Assembly: GCF_030504625.1 (NCBI RefSeq)
Contig: NZ_JAUKWH010000016.1
Location: forward strand, 1 to 34,257
DNA from: Neisseria sp. MVDL19-042950
GTDB lineage: Bacteria > Pseudomonadota > Gammaproteobacteria > Burkholderiales > Neisseriaceae
Direction of reading: 5' to 3'
Length of the DNA: 34,257 nt
In this document: in pieces, positions 18,574 to 26,808 of the stretch
Numbering within the stretch: the first letter of the stretch is position 1
Layout of the letters: each line of letters opens with the position of its first letter
Translations under genes and position numbers: made by a program
Notes under the pieces: model-generated
The model's database searches: none
Told to the model about the DNA's origin: nothing
Seen by the model: only the letters and a program-made list of their open reading frames with translations

Positions 18574-18933
18574 TTACATCATGTTGTCGAACACGGGGCT
18601 GATGGTCATGTCGGCATCTTCCATGTCCAGCACCATATCGTGGATTTCTACTTCGAAATATTCCCAAAATGCTTTCAGGCTCATGTCTTCGGGCCATTTG
18701 TTTTTGGGGATGTCCCAACCGGCGATTTCGGCTTCAAAGATTTGCTGGTAACGCTCGTCGAAGTAGGAAACCACGGCTTCGGGTTCGTCGAATTGCGGCA
18801 CGAGAAACACCGAGCAGTTGCTGCGGATTTGTTCGACGGTTAAATCGGGCATATTGTCGTCGGCCTGTTTGAGCCATGCCAGAAAGTGTGCGGTGGGTTT
18901 CAGCACCACGGCGGTGCGGTCTACAAAATACAT
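18574..18933 (-). CDS. Conserved acidic protein of unknown function
   Basis: The 119-residue soluble protein is strongly acidic, particularly in its second half (DERYQQIFEAEIAGWDIP, then EYFEVEIHDMVLDMEDADMT). It opens MYFVDRTAVVLKPTAHFLAWL. I do not recognise a domain. The strong Glu/Asp and aromatic spacing and its tight coupling (three bases) to the YgfX-like gene suggest the two are a unit. There is no signal peptide or membrane segment. Confidence 0.7.
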   Translation of the reverse strand: MYFVDRTAVVLKPTAHFLAWLKQADDNMPDLTVEQIRSNCSVFLVPQFDEPEAVVSYFDERYQQIFEAEIAGWDIPKNKWPEDMSLKAFWEYFEVEIHDMVLDMEDADMTISPVFDNMM

Positions 18934-18955
18934 GAAGTTTCCTTACGGGCGTTTG

Positions 18956-19014
18956 TTTCAGACGGCATTGTACTCAATATTGAGGCCGTCTGAAATATCG
19001 TTTTCAGACGGCCT
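18956..19014. repeat. Three DUS cores in inverted-direct-inverted order
   Basis: TTTCAGACGGC at 18956-18966, AGGCCGTCTGAAA at 18983-18995 and TTTCAGACGGCCT at 19002-19014. The middle copy can pair with either neighbour, giving two mutually exclusive hairpins upstream of the 119-residue gene. Confidence 0.7.
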
Positions 19015-19016
19015 GT

Positions 19017-19124
19017 TATAGCAAATAAACTTATTTTTGATACAAGGCAGCAAGCCGCAGACAGTACAGGTAGTACGGCAAAGCGCAGCAACGCCGTAGC
19101 AGAAATAAAGTTTATTTGCTATAT
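19017..19124. mobile_element. Correia-type repeat element (short form, diverged termini)
   Basis: A 108-base element has terminal inverted repeats TATAGCAAATAAAC and GTTTATTTGCTATA. The interior (ACAAGGCAGCAAGCCGCAG, then ACAGTACAGGTAGTACGGCA and GCAACGCCGTA) is almost that of the meningococcal Correia element, a miniature nonautonomous element that inserts at TA. The termini differ from the meningococcal TATAGTGGATTAAA. Its length matches the short form that lacks the IHF-binding insert. It lies 18 bases beyond the actP stop codon. Confidence 0.85.
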
Positions 19125-19142
19125 GCTATGGAACGATGTTTA

Positions 19143-20819
19143 TTAGTGGTCGCTGGCTTCAGCCGCGCCGATACCGGTCATCGAGCGTACATATTGAGCT
19201 TCGAAGCCTGCTTTATCCAATTCGGCCTGTTTCGATTTGTCGGTAATCGAGAAGAACCAAGCTGCGATAAAGGCCAGCGGAATCGAGAACAGGGCAGGGT
19301 TGCTGTACGGGAAGATGGCTTCTTTGTTGTGCAGCACTTTCACCCAAACGGTCGGGCCTAAAATAATCAGCACGAAAGCAACCAACAAGCCCAAGAAACC
19401 GCCGATAACCGCGCCGCGTGTGGTCAGGCCTTTCCAGAACATCGACAAAGCCAGAATCGGGAAGTTGGCCGAAGCAGCCAGCGCGAACGCCAAGCCCACC
19501 ATAAACGCTACGTTTTGGTTTTCAAACGCAATACCCAACACAATCGCCAGAACGCCCAAGCCCAAAGTAGCCAAGCGGGATACGCGCATTTCTTCTTCTT
19601 GAGTGGCTTTGCCTTCGCGGATTACAGAAGAATACAAGTCGTGGCTTACCGCAGACGCACCGGAGAGGGTCAAACCGGCCACTACCGCCAAAATGGTGGC
19701 GAATGCTACGGCTGAAATGAAGCCCAAGAACAGGTTGCCGCCCAATGCGCCGGACAGGTGAACCGCCGCCATGTTGGTACCGCCGATCATTTCGACTACG
19801 GTTTTGCCTTCGTTCACCATAGTGGTGAAGAATTGCGGGTTGTCTTTGGTAACGAAGATGATCGCGCCGAAACCGATGACGAAAGTGAGCAGGTAGAAGT
19901 AGCCGATAAAGCCGGTGGCAACGAATACCGATTTACGTGCTTCTTTGGCATCGGGTACGGTAAAGAAACGCATCAGAATGTGCGGCAGACCGGCGGTACC
20001 GAACATCAACGCCAAGCCCAGCGAGAGTGCGTCGATCGGGTTGGACACCAAGCCGCCCGGCACCATAATCGCCGTGCCTTTTTCATGAATTTCGGTGGCT
20101 TTCAGGAACATACTTTCCAAGCTGAAGCCGCTGGTTTTCAGAATCATAAACGCCATAAAGGTTGCACCGGAAAGCAGCATGATGGCTTTGATGATTTGCA
20201 CCCAAGTGGTTGCCAGCATGCCGCCGAACAGCACGTAAGCCACCATCAGCACGCCCACAATCACCACTGCGGAAGTGTAGCTCATGCCGAACAGCAACTG
20301 AATCAATTTGCCTGCGCCCACAACTTGCGCGATCAGATACAGAATCACCACCAACAGCGAACCGCTGGCTGCAAACACGCGCACCGGTTTTTGTTTCAGG
20401 CGGTAGGCGACTACGTCGGAGAACGTGAATTTACCCAAGTTACGCAAGCGTTCGGCCACGAGAAACAATACAATCGGCCAGCCCACCAAGAAGCCGGTGG
20501 AGTAGATCAGGCCGTCGTAACCGGTGGTGTACACCATGGCGGAAATACCTAAAAACGACGCGGCGGACATAAAGTCGCCGGCAATCGCCAAGCCGTTTTG
20601 GAAGCCGGAAATACCGCCGCCGGCAGTGTAGAAGTCTTTGGTGGATTTGTTTTGTTTGGCTGCCCATTTGGTGATGAACAGGGTTGCGCCCACGAAAATC
20701 AGGAACATCACGATGGCCGAAATATTCAGCGGCTGTTTTTCCACTTCGCCGCTGAAAGCGTCGGCCCATGCACCGCCCGAGACCAGCAAAGCCGTTGTTG
20801 CGATTAACCATTTATTCAT
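19143..20819 (-). CDS. actP: Cation/acetate symporter ActP
   Basis: ActP takes up acetate with sodium or protons. The 558-residue solute:sodium symporter begins with a cleavable signal (to about residue 19, GGAWADA), then about 13 helices. Signature stretches are [30 protein letters not shown] (in two overlapping parts) and [24 protein letters not shown]. The ATG follows GGGAGA and lies two bases after the DUF485 stop, so the two are a coupled operon, as in E. coli yjcH-actP. The Correia-type element begins just downstream. Confidence 0.95.
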   Translation of the reverse strand: MNKWLIATTALLVSGGAWADAFSGEVEKQPLNISAIVMFLIFVGATLFITKWAAKQNKSTKDFYTAGGGISGFQNGLAIAGDFMSAASFLGISAMVYTTGYDGLIYSTGFLVGWPIVLFLVAERLRNLGKFTFSDVVAYRLKQKPVRVFAASGSLLVVILYLIAQVVGAGKLIQLLFGMSYTSAVVIVGVLMVAYVLFGGMLATTWVQIIKAIMLLSGATFMAFMILKTSGFSLESMFLKATEIHEKGTAIMVPGGLVSNPIDALSLGLALMFGTAGLPHILMRFFTVPDAKEARKSVFVATGFIGYFYLLTFVIGFGAIIFVTKDNPQFFTTMVNEGKTVVEMIGGTNMAAVHLSGALGGNLFLGFISAVAFATILAVVAGLTLSGASAVSHDLYSSVIREGKATQEEEMRVSRLATLGLGVLAIVLGIAFENQNVAFMVGLAFALAASANFPILALSMFWKGLTTRGAVIGGFLGLLVAFVLIILGPTVWVKVLHNKEAIFPYSNPALFSIPLAFIAAWFFSITDKSKQAELDKAGFEAQYVRSMTGIGAAEASDH

Positions 20820-20821
20820 GT

Positions 20822-21136
20822 TTATTCTCCCTGAACTTCGCGTACAACGTCTTTGGTCATCTCTTCGAATTTACCGTTGGCAATGCTCACGTAAATGCCG
20901 GTGGTAACAAATGAAAAGATAATCACAAACAAGCCCGCGTAGATACCCCAAGTGGTGATGCTGCCTTCGGATACCGTTTTGGCAAATGTTTCTGGCGATT
21001 CGCCGATCATCCAAATGTAAAGAACGTACATAAAAAAGATGATTGCCGAAAAACTCCATCCGATCAGAGCTTTCTGGCGTGCCATGCGGCGGAACTTGGG
21101 GTGTCGGAGCACCCTTTCGGCTGTTTGCTTATCCAT
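20822..21136 (-). CDS. DUF485 membrane protein (YjcH-like), partner of ActP
   Basis: The 104-residue inner-membrane protein has two helices (about 29-48 [20 protein letters not shown] and 67-90 [24 protein letters not shown]). A basic N-terminus carries [13 protein letters not shown], typical of DUF485. AAGGAGA is well placed before ATG 21136; a longer in-frame extension to 21283 lacks support. It precedes actP by two bases. Its biochemical role is unknown; association with acetate uptake comes from this conserved arrangement. Confidence 0.92.
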   Translation of the reverse strand: MDKQTAERVLRHPKFRRMARQKALIGWSFSAIIFFMYVLYIWMIGESPETFAKTVSEGSITTWGIYAGLFVIIFSFVTTGIYVSIANGKFEEMTKDVVREVQGE

Positions 21137-21464
21137 TTTTTCTTCTCCTTGTAAAAACCCTTTGCATATTCTTTGGAATCGTTGGGATAACAACCGCAAG
21201 ATATGCGTTCGGGCAATAAAACGTGCTGCCATTAAAAATGAAAAATAAAACGGCTGGCTAATTTTATTTTTTGATAGATTCAATCCGTTTTACTGATAAC
21301 AAACAGTAAGTAATTTGATTTAAAAAGCAAATTTATCCTCGAAAGGCTTTCAGACGGCCTCGAAATATGTTAAAAAGCGCAAAGAACAAAATATGCGGAA
21401 CACCGCAGGCATTACAAAGTCATTATCAAATCAGTAAATAATAAAGAAATCTGATAGAGGAACT
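21137..21464. promoter_or_regulatory. Divergent control region between DUF485-actP and the LysR gene
   Basis: There is no gene in these 328 A+T-rich bases. An uptake sequence is at 21348-21360. ATCAG at 21430-21434 and CTGAT at 21451-21455 form a short dyad overlapping the ribosome site of the LysR gene, a possible autoregulatory site. Divergent LysR regulators usually control the neighbour, so acetate uptake is a candidate target. Confidence 0.4.
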
Positions 21465-22349
21465 ATGGACTACACACAACTGAAAACCTTCACCGTTGTC
21501 GCCCACATCGGCAACCTCACACAGGCGGCCGACCGCCTGCATCTTTCGCAACCGGCGGTATCGGCCCAAATCAAAGCGCTCGAAAAAAAACTGGACGTTA
21601 CCCTGTTTAAACGCACCACCAACGGCATGGATCTCACGCTGGCCGGCGAAGTGTTCCTGCCCGAAGCCGAATCCCTGCTGCAACACCACCATAAACTCGA
21701 TTGCTTTGCCAAAACCCTTTCCGAACATTACGTTACGCATGCCGAACTGGGCTTGATACACCCCGCCTCGCCCGTAAAAATCACCCGCCTCACCCAGCAG
21801 ATTCTGCAACGCGAGCCCGACATCCAACTGCATATCCAATACGGCATGAGCGGGGAAATCGAACAGCGCGTGCTCGACAAACAACTGCACGGCGGCTTTT
21901 TTCTCGGCCCCGTTATCCACCGCAGCCTGCGCAGCATTTTTCTTGAAGACATCCACTATTCGTTGATTTGTCCGGCGGAGCAGGCAAGAGAAGTGTGCGC
22001 CGATTTGCCCGCCAGCTTGGAAAAATTCGCGTGGATTGAAATGTCGGGCGTGTCCGGCAGCCGCAAACACATGAAGCAGTTTTGGCGCGAACATAAAATT
22101 TCACCCAAACATCAGATTATTTGCGACTACCCGCAAACCATTATCGATCTCGTGTGCGAAGGCACGGGCGTGGCCATGGTGCCGGAGCACAAAGCCGAAT
22201 CCGCCCGCAAGAGCGGCAAGCCTATCGAAATCATTGAAGAATACCGCCAAGCGTTGCCGCTGCACTTTATTTATTTGGACGAATACGACGAAGACCCGGT
22301 ATTGAATCTGCTGAAAAGCTGCGTGGAGGGCGTGTGGCAGTTGACATAG
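21465..22349 (+). CDS. LysR-family transcriptional regulator
   Basis: The protein has 294 residues. The N-terminal winged helix-turn-helix (MDYTQLKTFTVVAHIGNLTQAADRLH, LSQPAVSAQIKALEKKLDVTLF) is standard, followed by a periplasmic-binding-like effector domain from about residue 90. AGAGGA is correctly spaced before the ATG. It is divergent from DUF485-actP, so it may sense a carbon-source signal and control acetate uptake; this is inferred from position only. Its last 16 bases overlap the next gene. Confidence 0.9.
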   Translation: MDYTQLKTFTVVAHIGNLTQAADRLHLSQPAVSAQIKALEKKLDVTLFKRTTNGMDLTLAGEVFLPEAESLLQHHHKLDCFAKTLSEHYVTHAELGLIHPASPVKITRLTQQILQREPDIQLHIQYGMSGEIEQRVLDKQLHGGFFLGPVIHRSLRSIFLEDIHYSLICPAEQAREVCADLPASLEKFAWIEMSGVSGSRKHMKQFWREHKISPKHQIICDYPQTIIDLVCEGTGVAMVPEHKAESARKSGKPIEIIEEYRQALPLHFIYLDEYDEDPVLNLLKSCVEGVWQLT

Positions 22350-23017
22350 CGTTTTCAGACGGCCTCGACAACCGCCCGCCCGAACCGCCCGTTACCGTTT
22401 TCCTGATGTTGGCGGACGAATCATGTGCCGTCCGTTATTGCACCGCACAGCTTGATGAAAGCGATGCCGCCCGCGTCGGCAGGCAGCCCGCACTGGAGAA
22501 GCGCGCGGATTGGCGGGTAAGCCGTTTTTTGAAACAGCAGGCCGCAGCGCCGGTGCGGTCGTTATCGCACAGCAAAGGCGCGGCGTTGCTGGCGGCTTCG
22601 CAGGAAAACATAAAAATCGGCGTGGACATTGAAAAAATCCGTATGCGCGATTTTCCTGCTTTGTCCGCTTGGATATGCAACGACGGGGAGCGGCAATGGC
22701 TGGCGCAGCGCGGATGGCGGGCGGTTGATTTTTACCGTTTGTGGACGTTGAAAGAAGCGTTGGTTAAAGCCGCCGGCTTGGATTTTCCCGCCGATTTGCC
22801 GCAAGCGGGCATGGCTTGGCTGCCGGACGGAACGGTTTGCCTGCAAACGCCTCACGGAAATTGGCACGGCGTTTCCTGCGTGTGTGCCGGTTGGGTGGCG
22901 GCCTGCGTGTGGCAGGCGGAAAATGTGCGGGCCGAGTGGCAATATTTCGGCGGTTTCAGACGGCCCGAATGGCAGCCTTATGATATTCAAACGTTCGGCA
23001 GGCCGTCTGAAACCTGA
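22334..23017 (+). CDS. 4'-phosphopantetheinyl transferase, Sfp type
   Basis: The enzyme transfers phosphopantetheine from CoA to a carrier-protein serine. The 227-residue protein has the three family motifs: LSHSKG near 77-82, the metal site IGVDIEKI near 95-102, and YRLWTLKEALVKAAGL. The start is a GTG overlapping the LysR gene by 16 bases behind GGAGGG, set rather close. The next ATG (22405) has no ribosome site and would cut into the first strand. Three uptake sequences are translated: at the N-terminus (FSDGLDN), internally (GFRRPEW) and as the last residues (GRPSET). No NRPS or PKS gene is in the window, so the carrier partner is unknown. Confidence 0.8.
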   Translation: MAVDIAFSDGLDNRPPEPPVTVFLMLADESCAVRYCTAQLDESDAARVGRQPALEKRADWRVSRFLKQQAAAPVRSLSHSKGAALLAASQENIKIGVDIEKIRMRDFPALSAWICNDGERQWLAQRGWRAVDFYRLWTLKEALVKAAGLDFPADLPQAGMAWLPDGTVCLQTPHGNWHGVSCVCAGWVAACVWQAENVRAEWQYFGGFRRPEWQPYDIQTFGRPSET

Positions 23018-23090
23018 AGCAGACGCATATCCGCAGCGGCCTTTCGGAACGGCGGCTGCCTGCCCGATTGTTTGAAGTGTCCGTTCTGTA

Positions 23091-23126
23091 AAGGCCGTCT
23101 GAAAAAACACAGTTTCAGACGGCCTT
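23091..23126 (+). terminator. DUS-pair terminator after the phosphopantetheinyl transferase
   Basis: AAGGCCGTCTGAAA at 23091-23104 pairs with 23113-23126 (14 bp, 8-base loop), followed by AATTTTAATT. Confidence 0.7.
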
Positions 23127-23150
23127 AATTTTAATTAACAGAAACTCCGC

Positions 23151-23156
23151 TATAAT
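23151..23156 (+). promoter_or_regulatory. -10 box of the Mip-like gene
   Basis: A perfect TATAAT lies 40 bases before the start codon. A -35 at the right spacing would fall in ATTTTA and is weak. Confidence 0.4.
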
Positions 23157-23195
23157 TCCTGTTTCATCTTTTCATTTACTCAGAAAGCGAACAGC

Positions 23196-23969
23196 ATGAA
23201 TAAAACTTTTAAATTGGGCGGCTTGGCACTGGCTGCCGTCTTTGCATTGTCTGCATGTAATAAAGACGAAAACAAGCCGGCCGGCACTGCGGCGGCTTCG
23301 GGCGACAAAACCGCGGTGGCATCCGAATTCAGCTCGCCTATCCAACAAACCAGCTACGCGATGGGTATGGACATCGGCCGTTCGTTGAAACAAGTGAAAG
23401 ATGCCGGCACGGAAGTGGATCTCAAAGCGTTCAACGAAGCCCTGCAAACCATGCTTGACGGCAAAGAGCCGAAATTGACCGAACAGAAAGCTCAGGAAGT
23501 GATGATGGCTTTCCTTGCCGAACAACAGCAGAAAGTACAGGCCAAGATGATTGCGGATGCCAAAGCCAACTTGGAAAAAGGTCAGGCATTCCTGAAAGAA
23601 AACGGCACTAAAGAAGGTGTGAAAACCACGGCTTCGGGCTTGCAATATAAAGTTAAAACCGAAGGCACCGGCGTGCAGCCGAAAGCCGCCGATTTGGTTA
23701 CCGTGGAATATGAAGGCCGCCTGATCGACGGCACGGTGTTCGACAGCAGCAAACAGCACGGCCAACCGGCCACTTTCCCGCTGAACCAAGTCATCAAAGG
23801 TTGGACCGAAGGCATGCAGTTGATGAAAGAGGGTAGCGAATATACTTTCTTCATTCCTTCTGCGCTGGCTTACGGCGAGAATGCCGTCAGCGAAAAAATC
23901 GGCCCGAATTCGACTTTGGTTTTCGACGTGAAATTGCTGAAAGTAGAAAAAGCACCTGCGGGCAAATAA
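23196..23969 (+). CDS. FKBP-type peptidyl-prolyl isomerase lipoprotein, Mip/FkpA-like
   Basis: This envelope proline isomerase and chaperone has 257 residues, with a lipoprotein signal ending in lipobox LSAC (acylated Cys21). An N-terminal helical dimerisation domain spans about 45-145 (SYAMGMDIGRSLKQVKD...). The FKBP domain runs from about 150 (TASGLQYKVKTEGTG, VTVEYEGRLIDGTVFDSS, VIKGWTEGMQLMKEGSEYTFFIPSALAYG). It matches the macrophage infectivity potentiator (Mip) proteins described in gonococcus and Legionella. The gene is a single unit between two uptake-sequence terminators. Confidence 0.93.
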   Translation: MNKTFKLGGLALAAVFALSACNKDENKPAGTAAASGDKTAVASEFSSPIQQTSYAMGMDIGRSLKQVKDAGTEVDLKAFNEALQTMLDGKEPKLTEQKAQEVMMAFLAEQQQKVQAKMIADAKANLEKGQAFLKENGTKEGVKTTASGLQYKVKTEGTGVQPKAADLVTVEYEGRLIDGTVFDSSKQHGQPATFPLNQVIKGWTEGMQLMKEGSEYTFFIPSALAYGENAVSEKIGPNSTLVFDVKLLKVEKAPAGK

Positions 23970-23986
23970 GCTCGGCACAAATAACA

Positions 23987-24020
23987 AAAGGCCGTCTGAA
24001 AAGATTTCAGACGGCCTTTT
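23987..24020. terminator. Bidirectional DUS-pair terminator between the Mip-like gene and panC
   Basis: AAAAGGCCGTCTGAAA and its complement form a 16-bp stem with a 2-base loop and A/T tails on both sides, between converging genes. Confidence 0.8.
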
Positions 24021-24028
24021 CCGTTGGT

Positions 24029-24862
24029 TTACAGATGCATTTCGATATTGTCGATCAGGCGTGTAGAACCTAAGCGTGCGGCAGCCAAAACCACCAGATT
24101 TTTATCGCCGGCATGGGCGACTTCAAGGCTGCCGGCATGGCGGACTTCAACATAGTCGACCGACCAGCCTGCATCGGTTAAATGCTGTATGGCGGCGTTT
24201 TCCAATTCGGCATAGGCCAAATTGCCGTTGCGCACGGCTTCGGCAATGGTGCACAGCTCGCGGTAGAGGCGTGGTGCTTCGGCGCGTTCTTGTTCGTTTA
24301 GGTATTGGTTGCGGCTGGAGAGGGCGAGACCGTCTGAAGCGCGGCCGGTATCGACGGGCACGATTTCCACGTTGATGTTCAAGTCTTCAACCAGCCCTTT
24401 GATGATGGCAAGCTGCTGGTAGTCTTTTTTGCCGAAGCAGGCCGCATCGGGTTCGACGATGTTGAAGAGCTTGCAGACAACGGTAGCCACGCCGCGGAAA
24501 TGGCCGGGGCGGAATTTGCCGCACAGCTCGTTTTGCAGATGGGGCGGCTCGACGTTGTAGCGTTGTTCCACGTTCGGATACAGCTCTTTTTCATCGGGAG
24601 CGAAAACAACCGCCACGCCTTCGTTTTTCAGCTTATCGGCATCTTGCTGCAAAGTGCGCGGATATTTGTCGAAATCCTCGCCTTGGCCGAATTGCAGGCG
24701 GTTGACGAAGATACTGACCACGACATGATCGGCACGCTTACGGGCTTCGCGCACCAAAGCCAGATGGCCTTCGTGAAGGTTGCCCATGGTAGGTACAAAC
24801 GCCACACGGCCTGCGGTTTTGCGCCATTCGCGTAATTCTTTGATGGTATGGATGATTTTCAT
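24029..24862 (-). CDS. panC: Pantothenate synthetase PanC
   Basis: PanC joins pantoate and beta-alanine using ATP, the last step to pantothenate. The 277-residue protein has the nucleotide-binding motif [10 protein letters not shown] (24-33) and the lid motif [16 protein letters not shown] 24862 gives the normal N-terminus, with AAGGA upstream; a TTG extension to 24880 adds six residues without support. It follows panB but is separated from it by an uptake-sequence hairpin. Confidence 0.96.
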   Translation of the reverse strand: MKIIHTIKELREWRKTAGRVAFVPTMGNLHEGHLALVREARKRADHVVVSIFVNRLQFGQGEDFDKYPRTLQQDADKLKNEGVAVVFAPDEKELYPNVEQRYNVEPPHLQNELCGKFRPGHFRGVATVVCKLFNIVEPDAACFGKKDYQQLAIIKGLVEDLNINVEIVPVDTGRASDGLALSSRNQYLNEQERAEAPRLYRELCTIAEAVRNGNLAYAELENAAIQHLTDAGWSVDYVEVRHAGSLEVAHAGDKNLVVLAAARLGSTRLIDNIEMHL

Positions 24863-24887
24863 GGAGGATTGGTCCTTCAACTGAATA

Positions 24888-24920
24888 AGGCCGTCTGAAA
24901 AGCAAGGTTTCAGACGGCCT
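24888..24920 (-). terminator. DUS-pair hairpin inside the panB-panC unit
   Basis: AGGCCGTCTGAAA at 24888-24900 pairs with 24908-24920 across a 7-base loop. It lies between two genes of one pathway on the same strand and may lower panC expression relative to panB. Confidence 0.65.
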
Positions 24921-24927
24921 GTTCACA

Positions 24928-25716
24928 TTATGAAAAAGTATGTTCGGCGGCAGGGAAGGTTTTGTTTTTGACTGCGGCAACATAAGCGGCTACGGCAGCC
25001 TGTATGCTGGTTTGGCCTTCCATAAAGTTTTTGACGAATTTGGCGGTTTTGCCAGGGAATACGCCCAGCATGTCGTGCATCACCAATACTTGTCCGTCGC
25101 AATCCACGCCCGCGCCGATGCCGATGGTGGGGCTGCTCACGGTTTCGGTAACTTGTTTGCCGAGGGCGGCGGGTACGCATTCCATCAAGATAATAGCGGC
25201 ACCGGCTTCGTCGTGCGCTTTGGCATCGTTCAGCAACGCTTGCGCTTTGTCGCCTTTGCCTTGCACTTTATAGCCGCCGAAAGCATGCACCGATTGCGGC
25301 GTGAGGCCGATATGGGCGCAAACGGGAATGCCGCGCAGTTGTAGGAATTCGGTGGTTTCCGCCATCCATACGCCGCCTTCCAGCTTGACCATGTGCGCAC
25401 CGGCGGCCATCAGTTCGGCAGCGGCGGCAAACGCCTGCTCTTTGCTTTGCTGGTATGCGCCGAAGGGCAGGTCGCTCACAATCATGGCGTTTTTCGTGCC
25501 GCGGGCGACGGCTGCGGTGTGATAGCACATATCGCGCAGGGAAACGGGCAGGGTGGAGGCTTGCCCCTGTACGGTCATGCCGAGCGAATCGCCTACCAGC
25601 AAAATATCTACGCCGGCATTGTCCATCAATGCCGCAAAGCTGGCTTCGTAGGCGGTGAGCATGGCGATTTTTTCGCCTTCTGCTTTCATTTTTTGCAGTG
25701 TGTTGACTGTAATCAT
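24928..25716 (-). CDS. panB: 3-methyl-2-oxobutanoate hydroxymethyltransferase PanB
   Basis: PanB adds a hydroxymethyl group from methylene-tetrahydrofolate to ketoisovalerate, the first committed step to pantothenate. The 262-residue protein shows the metal-site motif VGDSLGM (Asp43), [20 protein letters not shown] and [20 protein letters not shown]. The ATG at 25716 matches neisserial relatives; a GTG one codon upstream is possible. The ribosome site is weak. It forms a pathway pair with panC. Confidence 0.96.
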   Translation of the reverse strand: MITVNTLQKMKAEGEKIAMLTAYEASFAALMDNAGVDILLVGDSLGMTVQGQASTLPVSLRDMCYHTAAVARGTKNAMIVSDLPFGAYQQSKEQAFAAAAELMAAGAHMVKLEGGVWMAETTEFLQLRGIPVCAHIGLTPQSVHAFGGYKVQGKGDKAQALLNDAKAHDEAGAAIILMECVPAALGKQVTETVSSPTIGIGAGVDCDGQVLVMHDMLGVFPGKTAKFVKNFMEGQTSIQAAVAAYVAAVKNKTFPAAEHTFS

Positions 25717-25799
25717 CACAATATTCCGATTCTTTTCAGACGGCCTTAAGTTTAAACGCGGTTAATAATGGAGGCTGAAGGTGAAATTTCAACCAAAGC

Positions 25800-25833
25800 A
25801 AAACAGCCTGACCGCTGGGATCAGGCTGTTTTT
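25800..25833 (-). terminator. Orphan terminator beside the tRNA-like 18-mer
   Basis: AAAACAGCCTGA at 25800-25811 pairs with 25821-25832 (TCAGGCTGTTTT), flanked by A and T tracts. No gene ends here on either strand. On the minus strand it follows the tRNA-3'-end-like sequence at 25840-25857, as if it once terminated a tRNA transcript. Confidence 0.7.
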
Positions 25834-25839
25834 ATTTTA

Positions 25840-25857
25840 TGGTGTCGACACCAAGAG
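25840..25857 (-). repeat. Candidate attachment-site copy of the tRNA-Thr 3' end
   Basis: TGGTGTCGACACCAAGAG differs at two positions from TGGTGCCGGCACCAAGAG, the 3' end of the tRNA-Thr gene (30068-30085), and is in the same orientation. The two copies would bound a 4.2-kb A+T-rich island. Both contain a 12-bp palindrome, so chance similarity is not excluded. Confidence 0.45.
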
Positions 25858-26051
25858 GTTGTAGCTTGTCATGTGAAAAGCATATAAGTACATTTATGAT
25901 GCATAATTTATTTAAGCATTAAGGTGTTAAATAGGTTGCGATTTACACAAATTGTAACATAGAGGGATACAAAGTTACTTTTTATGACAGAAAATTGGCA
26001 CTCGAAATCAACGGAAAGTAGATAGGAGTCTTGAGCAAAAAAATGGAGTGC

Positions 26052-26253
26052 ATGATGAAGTATATTGTTGCAGAAATGTATATAAGAAGCTCATAAAAAA
26101 ATCGACCATGATTTACACCATGTGCGAAACATTGAACGATACATGCTGATCAACAGGTTTTCCTTAATTAAAGCCTTTAAGGGTAAGTTTGATGCTGACA
26201 AAAATGATTGTTCGAAAAGTGCCGTCTATTACGGGTATTTGGAAAATAGCTGA
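26052..26253 (+). pseudogene. Possible frameshifted remnant of a small gene
   Basis: ATGATG at 26052 follows GGAG and opens a frame reading MKYIVAEMY, which stops within 15 codons. From 26086 a second frame stays open to TGA 26251 (EAHKKIDHDLHHVRNIERY..., ending AVYYGYLENS). One frameshift near 26080 would join them into a protein of about 65 residues. I recognise no family, and the reading may be chance. Confidence 0.25.
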
Positions 26254-26405
26254 AATCATCAGGAGGCCGTCTGAATAATATAAATAAGGCGGATGCGCAT
26301 GATTAAAGCTGGGGTCGCTGCACTGCCTCTAAATAGTACAACTACCTAGCGGTTACATGGTTGGGGATATCGTTCCCCCCCATTTTAGTAACCGAAAAAT
26401 AAGAA

Positions 26406-26431
26406 AGGCCGCCTGAGAATTCAGGCGGCCT
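26406..26431 (-). terminator. Terminator of the ribbon-helix-helix gene, variant DUS
   Basis: AGGCCGCCTGA at 26406-26416 pairs perfectly with 26421-26431 across GAAT. The core has GCCTGA in place of GTCTGA, a different uptake-sequence spelling from the rest of the window. Confidence 0.65.
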
Positions 26432-26506
26432 GGTTATTGCTAATGAAGGAAATTATTGAGAAAATAAATGTTAGCGATAGTGTAATAGTGTTGTATTTTT
26501 GCCTCG

Positions 26507-26740
26507 TTATTTCAATTTCAAATTAAGACGTTCGACTTCTTTGGTCAGCTTTTCAATGGAATTCAAAATATCGTCCTGAACGGAAGGAGAAACATTATCG
26601 ATATTGTAGGAAAAAGAAAAGATTAACCTGTCGACCATCTCAGCGTTTAGAGAGCGGCCACGCTTTCTTGCACTGTTGGAAAGGGCTTCATACAGTGCTT
26701 CTGGAAGCCGGATCTGTGTGCGTACGGTTTGTTTGTCCAT
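26507..26740 (-). CDS. Arc-like ribbon-helix-helix DNA-binding protein
   Basis: The 77-residue protein has the ribbon strand TVRTQIRLPEA (5-15), helix A ALYEALSNSARKRG and helix B SLNAEMVDRLIFSF, the order seen in Arc and Mnt repressors of phage origin. A C-terminal amphipathic helix (NSIEKLTKEVERLNLKL) could help oligomerise it. It is divergent from the 71-residue gene, and a 21-bp palindrome over that gene's -10 box is its likely operator. The ribosome site is weak. No toxin or partner is recognised. Confidence 0.8.
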   Translation of the reverse strand: MDKQTVRTQIRLPEALYEALSNSARKRGRSLNAEMVDRLIFSFSYNIDNVSPSVQDDILNSIEKLTKEVERLNLKLK

Positions 26741-26779
26741 TGGTATTTTTGTTCGCTTACTGTTGTATTTACGCTGTAT

Positions 26780-26808
26780 TTGACACTAAAAAACAGGTAA
26801 TATATAGT
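26780..26808 (+). promoter_or_regulatory. Strong promoter of the 71-residue gene
   Basis: Perfect TTGACA (26780-26785), a 17-base spacer and TATAGT (26803-26808). The -10 box overlaps the 21-bp palindrome, as expected for a repressed promoter. Confidence 0.75.

Larger units (their letters stand above)
25858..26506. other. Gene-poor left part of the island
   Basis: No intact gene is visible. It holds a possible small-gene remnant (26052-26253), an uptake sequence at 26263-26274 and an imperfect hairpin closed by GGTTAC (26351-26356) and GTAACC (26388-26393) around a C7 run. The terminator of the ribbon-helix-helix gene is at 26406-26431. Base composition is A+T-rich compared with panB. Confidence 0.4.

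Noticed and set aside
18134-18718. Long minus-strand frame across the two small genes
   Set aside because: It is an alternative frame over two better candidates and is rich in Arg/His/Pro, typical of GC-rich shadow frames.
25841-25852. The 12-bp palindrome alone as evidence for an attachment site
   Set aside because: Both copies are palindromic, so similarity over this core alone could be chance. Only the longer 18-base match with the flanking terminator makes the case.
26351-26393. GGTTAC/GTAACC structure as a functional RNA
   Set aside because: Only six outer base pairs are secure, the inner pairing is broken, and no known RNA family comes to mind.
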